Part shown: positions 13,972 to 20,332 of the stretch, in pieces
Position numbering within the stretch: position 1 is the stretch's first letter
Layout of the letters: every line of letters starts with the position of its first letter
IMG/VR virus record: IMGVR_UViG_3300007777_000018
Span: 1 to 22,486 of that record
Direction: 5' to 3' (one strand)
Length of the DNA stretch: 22,486 nt
Source of the DNA: a virus
Notes under the pieces: generated by a model
Databases searched by the model: none
Told to the model about the DNA's origin: nothing
What the model saw: only the letters and a program-made list of their open reading frames with translations
Program-made: the position numbers and the translations under genes

Positions 13972-15080
13972 AGCTCTGCCTCTCTAAAATTGAGGGTTAA
14001 ACTCTCAATAACAATTATTTGTTTATCATTAAGTATCACATCTTCAAAATCACTATAAACACGATACACACCATCTATATGGCATTTTCTTATAAAATCA
14101 CTTGCCACCAAGTTTTGACCTATAAAAAAAGAATTGTTAAAATTAGCTCTAATATTTGTATCAATTTCGCTCTGTTTGAGAAGATCAAAAACTTCTATAG
14201 TTGCAGTTAGATTTAAACTAACTATCTCAGCAGGTTTAACTATTACATTGTCGTTAATGGGTCTGACATATTTTGCAGTACAAGCTTCATAAACTCTATT
14301 TATCATAAGTGCATCTACACCCTCAAAAGAGGCTAAATATATATTTACATCAAGCACTTTCTCATCAAGAACCACAATATCATCTATTCTACTATCAGCA
14401 CTCACAACATGATATATATAAGCTTCCTCAGCTCCTGCAGTTGAGTATCTATCTGCACTACTGATTATTCTAAGTCTATATCTATCATCGCTCTCTAAGC
14501 CTGTACCATTTGAAAAAATATTAAGTTGTTTAACTTTTACAGCATAAGTAAGCTCAGTTACTAAGTTCTCTGTTTTTACATCACTCTCAGATACATACTG
14601 CTCTAACTCAACTTTTACAATAGCTACATCGTTACCTGCAAATATAGTTACATCATCAACTGTATGAGCTTTGTATTTATCATCATCACTATTTAAAATC
14701 ACTCCTGCAGGTATTGTTAAATCTACATCACTTGGAGTTAAAAGAGTAAATTCAAAGTTAGCATAAGGATATTCCCCCTCATCTCTAAAAACATTCTCTT
14801 GGCTTCCTAAATGGTCAAGGTCTGCACCTGTAGCCGTTGTGATAAGTAACTGTTTAACAGTCTCTTTTTTATCATTTTGATTTATCATCTGGCGAAGTGT
14901 CAAAACTCTTAATTTTTTCATATAAGGGTCTGACTCCAGAGGAAGCCACTCAGTCTCATTTGTACTAAGCTCTTCTTTTGCAAGTGCTACATTTTCAGCT
15001 AAAAGTTCATCAAAAGTTTTTATTTTAAAAGCAGTAGGCTCTTGTAGAGAAGAGATTTTATTTTCTAAATCATTATACAT
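13968..15080 (-). CDS. J: Baseplate assembly protein J
   Basis: Baseplate wedge subunit of the gpJ/T4 gp6-like family. At 370 aa it is slightly longer than P2 J (302 aa). Typical features are TATGADLDHLGSQENVFRDE (about residues 82-101), FTLLTPSDVDLTIPAGVIL (about 110-128), and DRYRLRIISSADRYSTAGAE (about 199-218), the ...AGs..aY... motif of J proteins. It overlaps W upstream and I downstream. Confidence 0.92.
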   Translation of the reverse strand: MYNDLENKISSLQEPTAFKIKTFDELLAENVALAKEELSTNETEWLPLESDPYMKKLRVLTLRQMINQNDKKETVKQLLITTATGADLDHLGSQENVFRDEGEYPYANFEFTLLTPSDVDLTIPAGVILNSDDDKYKAHTVDDVTIFAGNDVAIVKVELEQYVSESDVKTENLVTELTYAVKVKQLNIFSNGTGLESDDRYRLRIISSADRYSTAGAEEAYIYHVVSADSRIDDIVVLDEKVLDVNIYLASFEGVDALMINRVYEACTAKYVRPINDNVIVKPAEIVSLNLTATIEVFDLLKQSEIDTNIRANFNNSFFIGQNLVASDFIRKCHIDGVYRVYSDFEDVILNDKQIIVIESLTLNFREAEL

Positions 15081-15402
15081 TTACGACTCCCTTTAAGATG
15101 AAGTAACCAATCTTTACATCAAAGTACACCTTACCTGCACCGATAGACTCAGTATTAACAGTTGCACTTTTAAACTCAAGTCTAGGGTCATGCTTACAGG
15201 CATCTTTTAGACATCTTTTAAAGTCAATTATCCAAGAACTATCAAAAGCTCTATGCTTTAACTTTGGTAAGATAGTTCCGTAATCTGGTTTACCAATAAC
15301 ACTACCTTTTAAAGTAGTAAGTCCATCAACAAAGCTCTGCTCTGCACTAACTACATAACCATCTAAGCCAAGTGGTAAAGTAGTGTTTAAAATATCTATC
15401 AT
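15073..15402 (-). CDS. W: Baseplate protein W (gp25-like lysozyme-fold wedge)
   Basis: Wedge component of the gpW/gp25 family. SFVDGLTTLKGSVIGKPDYGTILPKL corresponds to the family pattern of ...Il.T..Gsr...P.yG..L, and DPRLEFKSATV is the usual P.l.i..v segment. The ATG at 15402 is preferred: it overlaps the stop of the previous gene (TGATG) and is seven bases after AAGG, whereas the GTG at 15405 is only four away. The product is 109 aa. Confidence 0.88.
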   Translation of the reverse strand: MIDILNTTLPLGLDGYVVSAEQSFVDGLTTLKGSVIGKPDYGTILPKLKHRAFDSSWIIDFKRCLKDACKHDPRLEFKSATVNTESIGAGKVYFDVKIGYFILKGVVNV

Positions 15403-15587
15403 CACGAAACCTTGTAGCTTCCTGCAGATGAACCACTAGCAACTACAACCTCTGCATTAGCTTGTATCTCTGCTATTACTGCTTTGGCGATTGCATTAGC
15501 TAAACACTTATTTTCATTTGTAAGTTTTAACCCACAGCTTTGCATATTTGCTTCTATTTTTGATTTTAGTGAGCTATCAGTAATCAT
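15402..15587 (-). CDS. Small protein between V and W, 61 aa
   Basis: A 61-aa protein coupled on both sides by overlapping stop and start codons. It has a central helical segment (NKCLANAIAKAVIAEIQANAEVV) and two cysteines, ending in a Ser/Gly-rich tail (ASGSSAGSYKVS). It is not the PAAR tip protein. The place between V and W suggests a baseplate or spike accessory. No function is recognised. Confidence 0.65.
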   Translation of the reverse strand: MITDSSLKSKIEANMQSCGLKLTNENKCLANAIAKAVIAEIQANAEVVVASGSSAGSYKVS

Positions 15588-16156
15588 TTGACCGACCTTG
15601 TATTTTGACTTTCATCTGCATGAGGAGAACCCGTGAACGGACAAATACTCTCAGCCGTAATAACACCCTTGCCACCTATACCTAAATCAATACTAGAACT
15701 ATCAACTGTTACATCATCAGCCGTAACAGTTGCACTTTTACATTCAACAGTTATATTTTTATCTGATTTAACAATTACATCTTTAGCAATATTTAGTGTG
15801 ACAGAACAGGGAGTATTTAGAGAGATTTCTTTAGTTTTAATATCATGTATATAAGTAGTGCCATCTTCAAACTTTTGTATATATTTATCTTCGTCTGCAT
15901 CATCTGGAAGAGGTACAGATTTATAAGTTAAGTTTCTATCGACAAAGCCATCTTCATTATTTCCAAACGGATTAAAAACGATTACTTGGTCATTTATTCT
16001 TACAGGTGTATGAACTACTAAAAAAGAAGAAGCTTGAGTTTTTACAGGAAGCCAATTTGTAACTCTATCATCAACACTAACTTTTACCTCAAGTTTTTTA
16101 CCTGCAGTTTCAGTTGTGTATCTAAATTCAGTTATTAAGCCATACTGTATCATCAT
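15584..16156 (-). CDS. V: Baseplate spike protein V
   Basis: P2 gpV is the trimeric membrane-piercing spike. The 190-aa product has an N-terminal OB-like domain (VKVSVDDRVTNWLPVKTQAS, VHTPVRINDQVIVFNPFGN), a beta-helix formed by short repeats rich in D/T/V/S (residues about 110-170), and the family ending ICPFTGSPHADESQNTRSVK. Two ATGs (16156 and 16153) are equally good. It is the first true tail gene of the operon. Confidence 0.9.
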   Translation of the reverse strand: MMIQYGLITEFRYTTETAGKKLEVKVSVDDRVTNWLPVKTQASSFLVVHTPVRINDQVIVFNPFGNNEDGFVDRNLTYKSVPLPDDADEDKYIQKFEDGTTYIHDIKTKEISLNTPCSVTLNIAKDVIVKSDKNITVECKSATVTADDVTVDSSSIDLGIGGKGVITAESICPFTGSPHADESQNTRSVK

Positions 16157-16160
16157 TAAA

Positions 16161-16517
16161 TCACTTTGCTTTTATTAAGTCTAAAAGTCGTTCTTGGTTT
16201 AAAGACATTCTGTCCATCTTATTAGCTACTCCGATGTAGCACTCTTTAGTGTTTGCTCTCTCTATCTCTAAAGTGTCATTGAGAATATTTACAATCTCTT
16301 TATGTTGCTTTTGGCTATCTTGGTACATAACGATAAATTCTTTTTGATTATTAGCCGTTTTAGTGATTGCATCAGCGAGTTGTTGTTGGTTCTTTTTATC
16401 TCTTAAAATTGCAAAGATAAGACCTGCTGAAACAATCAGCAAAACAACTACACTTATGCCTAAAACTCCATATTCAAAATATGCACTCGCAGTTCCTAAA
16501 ATTAACTTATCAGGCAC
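16161..16517 (-). CDS. Single-span membrane protein, candidate holin
   Basis: A 118-aa protein with one strong transmembrane segment (about residues 17-37, YGVLGISVVVLLIVSAGLIF) followed by a cytoplasmic-type coiled coil (RDKKNQQQLADAITKTANNQ onward). This shape resembles BhlA/XhlA-type holin or hemolysin proteins. A clear AGGGGAG ribosome site precedes the ATG. It is the first gene of the late operon, next to V, and no other holin is visible. Holin is the best guess; a membrane-bound structural accessory is the alternative. Confidence 0.5.
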   Translation of the reverse strand: MPDKLILGTASAYFEYGVLGISVVVLLIVSAGLIFAILRDKKNQQQLADAITKTANNQKEFIVMYQDSQKQHKEIVNILNDTLEIERANTKECYIGVANKMDRMSLNQERLLDLIKAK

Positions 16518-16548
16518 ATTAAACTCCCCTATTTTTTTCGATTACATT

Positions 16549-16578
16549 ATTGTATTAGGTGGGAAGTGGATTAATCAA
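16549..16578 (-). promoter_or_regulatory. Candidate promoter of the late (tail) operon
   Basis: On the minus strand TTGATT (16578-16573) and TACAAT (16554-16549) are separated by 18 bp, a reasonable sigma-70 match, about 30 bases before the first late gene. No P2 Ogr-type dyad (TGTGT-N12-ACACA) was seen. The 114-base gap also separates this operon from the divergent gene at 16632. Confidence 0.4.
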
Positions 16579-16631
16579 TGTAGTTTTTTACTAAATATTG
16601 ATACAATCACACTAAAAATGAGAGGTATATA

Positions 16632-17096
16632 ATGAAGAGTGAAACTAAAAAATATATGTTAATAGGCTTTGTAGCACTTGCAGTAATAGGTGGAATTTTT
16701 GGCGAAAAACCAAAAGAGGAAGTTATATTAGAGGAAGAGAAAATCCCTGTTAAAAAAGAAATTGTGAGAGAACCTACAAAAGTTACTTACAGCGAAGCTC
16801 ATGGAGCATTAGTTAAAAGTTTTGCTTATTCACTACAGGCAGGACAGCTTTGTGATAATTTAAAAATGAGATTAGATACAGAGGACAAAGTAAAGCAAAA
16901 GATAAGAACAGATACAAGAACAGGCATCTATAATAAAGATTATATGATAGGTATTAACTCAGCTTTTGCAGATAATGAACAAGGCACTCTTTGTAATCAA
17001 GCTTGGGCTAACTTTGGATGTGGTGGAGATATAGAAGCAAATCTTTTACAAGCCAACCCTTTTAAAGTCAAAAATGCACAGCTTTGTGAATATTAG
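16632..17096 (+). CDS. Membrane-anchored periplasmic Cys-containing protein (candidate moron)
   Basis: A 154-aa protein with an uncleaved-signal-like N-terminal membrane segment (KKYMLIGFVALAVIGGIFG, residues 6-24), a Glu/Lys-rich linker to about 50, and a globular outer domain with four cysteines (74, 121, 130, 152), probably two disulfides. It stands alone on the plus strand between the late operon and the repressor, converging on the repressor with one base between stops. Genes in this position are often expressed from the prophage and alter the host, for example by superinfection exclusion. No family is recognised, so this role is inference. Its ribosome site is GAGAGG. Confidence 0.65.
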   Translation: MKSETKKYMLIGFVALAVIGGIFGEKPKEEVILEEEKIPVKKEIVREPTKVTYSEAHGALVKSFAYSLQAGQLCDNLKMRLDTEDKVKQKIRTDTRTGIYNKDYMIGINSAFADNEQGTLCNQAWANFGCGGDIEANLLQANPFKVKNAQLCEY

Positions 17097-17097
17097 A

Positions 17098-17784
17098 TTA
17101 ACTTTTTAATATTCTACCGACTACAGTTCCTAAAATATCCAACTGTTCTTGAGACTCATTAGCATTGATTACTTCATCACTATAAGTCTTATTACAGCTT
17201 GATATAACTATATTTCCGTTACACATAAATTTCAAGTTCTTAACCATAGTACCGTTAATAGTTTGAATTACATACTTACCATCATTAAGCCTATAAGATT
17301 TATCTTCTAAAGGATGAAATAATATAATATCATCTTCATTGATATACGGAACCATGCTGTCTCCTACTACAGGAAGAGCAATTATTATTTTGTCTGCATA
17401 CTTTCTTTTAATAGATGCATTATCTATATAAACATACTCTTTAATTTTTAATGCATCTATAATCCCACCACTTCCTGCACCTACATATCCATCGATCAGA
17501 GGTATTCTTAGAGTATGTTCAACAATTTCTTTTAGTCTAGGTGCTTTTGTACTAATAATTTTATTTATTGCTTTGTCACTATCATCAAAAAGATACTGAA
17601 CAGGAATATCTAATATGATAGCTATTGCATCTATTATTTCAATTTTAGGATTAGTACCCTGCTCCCATTTACTAACATTAATAGACTTTAAATCTGTACC
17701 AATAAGCTCATTTATATTATCGGCTAACTCTGATTGTTTCAAACCTCTTAACATTCTATATTTTTTCAATAACTCATAAAACAT
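17098..17784 (-). CDS. LexA/CI-like phage repressor (HTH_XRE + S24 peptidase)
   Basis: Master lysogeny repressor. The N-terminal helix-turn-helix spans about residues 6-66 (KYRMLRGLKQSELADNI, then SINVSKWEQGTNPKIEII). The C-terminal S24 domain has catalytic Ser143 in VGDSMVPY and Lys182 in GTMVKNLK. GYVGAGSGG places a candidate Ala103-Gly104 cleavage site in the linker, so RecA-stimulated self-cleavage (SOS induction) is expected. At 228 aa it is typical. AGGAG lies eight bases before the ATG. The upstream gap carries three related palindromes, one over its own -10, which suggests autoregulation. It is divergent from the early operon. Confidence 0.93.
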   Translation of the reverse strand: MFYELLKKYRMLRGLKQSELADNINELIGTDLKSINVSKWEQGTNPKIEIIDAIAIILDIPVQYLFDDSDKAINKIISTKAPRLKEIVEHTLRIPLIDGYVGAGSGGIIDALKIKEYVYIDNASIKRKYADKIIIALPVVGDSMVPYINEDDIILFHPLEDKSYRLNDGKYVIQTINGTMVKNLKFMCNGNIVISSCNKTYSDEVINANESQEQLDILGTVVGRILKS

Positions 17785-17798
17785 AATAAACTCCTAAA

Positions 17799-17899
17799 AT
17801 ACATAATTTAATTATACTTTATCGCATTTTAATTAAATTACTGTATAAAACAATAAACTACTTAAAGGACTTTTAATCGTAATTTAATTACAATACAAT
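17799..17899. promoter_or_regulatory. Repressor operators and divergent promoters
   Basis: Three copies of an odd-centred palindrome are seen: ATAATTTAATTAT (17803-17815), TTAATTAAATTAC (17829-17841, imperfect, opposite orientation) and GTAATTTAATTAC (17879-17891). The first overlaps a minus-strand TATAAT (17816-17811) for the repressor. The third abuts plus-strand TACAAT boxes (17889-17894 and 17894-17899) for the early genes. Clear -35 boxes were not found. The first site extends to the 17-base match with the dam control region. Confidence 0.7.
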
Positions 17900-17917
17900 C
17901 AATTAAAGGACTGATAT

Positions 17918-18139
17918 ATGATGTTAAAAGATGATATTGATTATTTTTTAGAAGAAATAAAGAATATTAAAACCATGGATATTGCTAATTTGGTTGGTGT
18001 ATCAAGAAACATGGCAGAAAAATATAAAAAATTCTCAAACTATCCAACACTTGATAAAGCTGTACTTATTGAAGATACTTTTAACATACCTGCTCGTATA
18101 TGGGTTGATATTAGAAAATTAAAAGAAGATACTAAATAA
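17918..18139 (+). CDS. Cro-like small HTH regulator
   Basis: A 73-aa protein, the first early gene opposite the repressor, which is the place of cro. TMDIANLVGVSRNMAEKYKKFS (about residues 19-40) is a helix-turn-helix, and NYPTLDKAVLIEDTFNIPARIW resembles the Cro/YdaS-type C-terminal part. AAAGGA lies seven bases upstream of ATG 17918. Its stop overlaps the next start (TAATG). It probably competes for the palindromic operators. Confidence 0.75.
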   Translation: MMLKDDIDYFLEEIKNIKTMDIANLVGVSRNMAEKYKKFSNYPTLDKAVLIEDTFNIPARIWVDIRKLKEDTK

Positions 18140-18597
18140 TGTACTCAACTGCAGACATAGCCTCTTTTTTAGGAACAGACCGACCTAATGTAAATTATTA
18201 CATTAGACAAGGGCATCTGAAAGCGACTATGGTTGATGGAAACTACGAAGTATCTGCACAAGACTATCACTCTTTTAGAGATGAATATTACGACTCCAAT
18301 CTAAGACACTCAAGAAGAGGTACAAACAAAAAATTAACAGATACTCAAGTTAAACTTTTAGCTTTTGTAGTAGCTGACCTGCAAAACAATCAAATCTCTC
18401 TCAAAGAGTTTCAAGACAAGTATAAACAAGAACTACACGACATTCCACAATTTAAAGATTATGTAATTTATAAAAGAGATGCATCCATAAGATACGACAA
18501 TAAGCACAAAGGTTATAGATACCAAAAGTTAGCAGATGATTATGGTTTATCAGTAAGAAGCATACAAGAGATTATTAACACTAAAGAGTCATTATGA
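18139..18597 (+). CDS. Early regulator with two helix-turn-helix regions
   Basis: A 152-aa protein. Residues 3-45 (STADIASFLGTDRPNVNYYI through VSAQDYHSF) look like a MerR/excisionase-type winged HTH. Residues 126-146 (YRYQKLADDYGLSVRSIQEII) look like a second HTH of the Mor/sigma-4 kind. A charged helical middle links them. Such a protein could bridge two DNA sites or act as an early activator. It is translationally coupled to genes on both sides. It is one of the few encoded candidates for binding the phased GTCACA arrays, but nothing shows that directly. Confidence 0.65.
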   Translation: MYSTADIASFLGTDRPNVNYYIRQGHLKATMVDGNYEVSAQDYHSFRDEYYDSNLRHSRRGTNKKLTDTQVKLLAFVVADLQNNQISLKEFQDKYKQELHDIPQFKDYVIYKRDASIRYDNKHKGYRYQKLADDYGLSVRSIQEIINTKESL

Positions 18598-18818
18598 AAA
18601 AAGCACAACTACAACAGATAATTATTGATATTTCAAAAATGGATAAATCAGAACTAAACAAATATGCTCAAAAAGTTTATTTGTCTAAAGATGGCATCAA
18701 ACCAGAGGCTTTTAGTTTTATAGAGAGAGCTTTAGATATTCAGTTGATGAACTTATGTGAAAACACAACTATAAGCCCTCTAGCTATCTGTAGTGAGATA
18801 CGAGAGGGCGAACTATGA
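18594..18818 (+). CDS. Small helical early protein, 74 aa
   Basis: Starts four bases before the end of the previous gene (ATGA overlap) and its own stop overlaps the next start in the same way. The product is mostly helical by composition (KKAQLQQIIIDISKMDKSEL, FIERALDIQLMNLCEN). No family is recognised. Tight coupling in the early operon argues that it is real. Confidence 0.6.
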   Translation: MKKAQLQQIIIDISKMDKSELNKYAQKVYLSKDGIKPEAFSFIERALDIQLMNLCENTTISPLAICSEIREGEL

Positions 18819-18889
18819 GAAAATTTAAAAAGGGAGGATTTTTAACTAAATTATTATTACAACAACGGCAACCAACTAAAAACATATAG
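18815..18889 (+). CDS. 24-residue basic peptide
   Basis: ATG 18815 overlaps the previous stop (ATGA), and TAG lies at 18887-18889. The peptide MRKFKKGGFLTKLLL... is basic and amphipathic. Its 3' part contains AACGGCAACCAA (18864-18875), the exact complement of 19225-19236. The reading frame may exist mainly to carry ribosomes across that RNA segment. Coding evidence is limited to the overlap. Confidence 0.4.
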   Translation: MRKFKKGGFLTKLLLQQRQPTKNI

Positions 18890-18958
18890 AAAACTTATAT
18901 AAGTTTAAGTATGTTTTTAATATAATTTTCAAAATACAACAGTATAAGGTAAGAAATT
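18890..18958 (+). promoter_or_regulatory. Possible second early promoter region
   Basis: This gap holds a perfect 12-bp palindrome ACTTATATAAGT (18893-18904) and a consensus TATAAT (18921-18926), about 33 bases before the ribbon-helix-helix gene. No convincing -35 is at the right distance. The palindrome is a candidate operator for the encoded ribbon-helix-helix protein. Confidence 0.35.
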
Positions 18959-19162
18959 ATGAGCGATGATATTTTCACAGTTCCAACAGATAAAAGTCTG
19001 TTTGACTTTAAATATAAGAGAAAACAAACTAATTACTCAATTCCAGAGGATGTTAAACACGATTTTGATGTTTATGCTTCAAAGATGAATTTGAATAAAT
19101 CAAGAGTTATCGAAACTTTAATCATTAATTTTTTAATAAATGCAGGGGTAAGAGAAAAATAG
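18959..19162 (+). CDS. Ribbon-helix-helix (CopG/Arc-type) DNA-binding protein
   Basis: A 67-aa protein whose second half is a clear RHH fold: strand TNYSIPEDV (residues 23-31), helix A HDFDVYASKMN, helix B SRVIETLIINFLIN. The N-terminal 22 residues are an unstructured-looking extension. RHH dimers bind short palindromes, such as the 12-bp one upstream of this gene. AAGG precedes the start. It sits between the early regulators and the replication genes, so control of replication gene expression is likely. Confidence 0.75.
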   Translation: MSDDIFTVPTDKSLFDFKYKRKQTNYSIPEDVKHDFDVYASKMNLNKSRVIETLIINFLINAGVREK

Positions 19163-19166
19163 ACAT

Positions 19167-19233
19167 AAAAAAAGGGTAACTGCTTGAGAACAGCTACCCT
19201 TGATTGAGATGCAATAACATCGGTTTGGTTGCC
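19167..19233 (-). ncRNA. Predicted antisense small RNA upstream of the primase
   Basis: A sigma-70-like promoter (19265-19237) would start a minus-strand RNA near 19233-19230. It ends at a strong terminator: AAGGGTAGCTG pairs with CAGTTACCCTT (one G-U) across an eight-base loop (19201-19172), followed by seven T (19173-19167, the first two also in the stem). The RNA of about 65 nt begins near GGCAACCAAACC and is fully complementary to the mRNA between the ribbon-helix-helix gene and the primase gene. The plus-strand version of the same DNA forms its own hairpins (AGATGCAATAAC with GTTATTGTATCT). No protein is supported on the minus strand here. Confidence 0.55.
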
Positions 19234-19236
19234 GTT

Positions 19237-19265
19237 ATTGTATCTAATAATCACTTATGTGTAAA
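19237..19265 (-). promoter_or_regulatory. Promoter of the antisense RNA
   Basis: On the minus strand TTTACA (19265-19260) and TACAAT (19242-19237) are each one mismatch from the sigma-70 consensus and are separated by exactly 17 bp. A terminator lies about 40 bases downstream, which makes a self-contained small-RNA unit. Confidence 0.55.
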
Positions 19266-19291
19266 TAAATTAGTTAAATTAGGACAATAAT

Positions 19292-20332
19292 ATGGGAAAT
19301 GAACCTACAATCGAACAAATAAAACAATCTTTAGACATCGTGACAGTAGCCGAAATGTATGGCGAACTTATAAAAAATGGTGCTAACTACAAATATAAAA
19401 ATGACTCAAGCTTAGTCATAAATCCATCTAAACAGATTTTTAGTAACTTTAACGGAGACATAACAGGAGGCTCAGTCCTTGACCTTGTTATGTATATGGA
19501 GAAGAAAGATTTAAAAGCAGGTATTGAGCGACTTAAAGAGTTAAGTTCACTTGATACTTACACAGTTGACCCTGCTCTTCAAATAAAAAGAAAAGAAGAA
19601 GCAAAAGCTAAAAAAACGGTTGACTTCAATAAGCTTCAAGATTGGGGAAACCAAGAGCTTAAAATGGTTGGTATTCATAGACCTATTGAGTATCAAGATA
19701 AAGACGGAAAAACACTTTACTATTTAGTACCAAGTGAACTTGAGCGATTATTTGAAACTAAACAGCTCCCTGCTGAATACAAACAAAAATTAGATTATAT
19801 GTTTTCTAACCTCATAGGTTGGAATAAACACTTCAACTGCTCAAGTATCATTATAAAAGATGATATAGGTCGTATAGTTGATTTAATAGCATATAGACCT
19901 AATAAACCAGACTCATATAATGATTGGAATAATCCAAAGTATATCTACAAAAACTCGCACAACAGAGGAGAGAGCTTTTTATACCCTTTTAGAAAAGAGG
20001 TTGAAAGTATTTTATTTAAACCCTCAAACACAGATAAATATATTATAGTTGGAGAGGGCATCAAAAATGGCTTAAATGCTCTTTTGTATTCAGTTCCTTT
20101 TATTCCTCTTGAAAGTTCATCAAATAAAATTAGTGATAGTTTAATCGCATATATAAGAAACCTGCATGAGCAAGGTTACACAATTATATCTATGTTTGAT
20201 GGAGACAAAGCAGGAGCTAAAGCACATGAAAACTTTATAGCTCAATCTGGACTTCAAGTAAATAACTTTTTAGCCTTTGATAGTGGGCTTGATTTTGTAG
20301 AGTATCTACAGTCTGGAGATAACAATGAATAA
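19292..20332 (+). CDS. TOPRIM primase (DnaG/P4-alpha N-terminal type)
   Basis: Makes primers for phage DNA replication. Residues 1-85 resemble the N-terminal CHC2-type domain (IEQIKQSLDIVTVAEMYGEL, NPSKQIFSNFNGDITGGSVL, LVMYMEK), but none of the zinc-binding Cys/His is present. The TOPRIM domain covers about 248-340, with VGEGIKNG (Glu255) and MFDGDKAG (Asp303, Asp305) as metal ligands. The 346-aa length equals the N-terminal half of a fused primase-helicase. AGGA lies about eight bases before the ATG. Its stop overlaps the helicase start by eight bases. The long leader upstream holds the predicted antisense RNA. Confidence 0.85.
   Translation: MGNEPTIEQIKQSLDIVTVAEMYGELIKNGANYKYKNDSSLVINPSKQIFSNFNGDITGGSVLDLVMYMEKKDLKAGIERLKELSSLDTYTVDPALQIKRKEEAKAKKTVDFNKLQDWGNQELKMVGIHRPIEYQDKDGKTLYYLVPSELERLFETKQLPAEYKQKLDYMFSNLIGWNKHFNCSSIIIKDDIGRIVDLIAYRPNKPDSYNDWNNPKYIYKNSHNRGESFLYPFRKEVESILFKPSNTDKYIIVGEGIKNGLNALLYSVPFIPLESSSNKISDSLIAYIRNLHEQGYTIISMFDGDKAGAKAHENFIAQSGLQVNNFLAFDSGLDFVEYLQSGDNNE

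Noticed and set aside
19072-19254. Minus-strand reading frame of 60 codons over the antisense RNA region
   Set aside because: It runs through the terminator stem and the ribbon-helix-helix gene, has no ribosome site, and looks like a shadow; the RNA reading explains the signals better.
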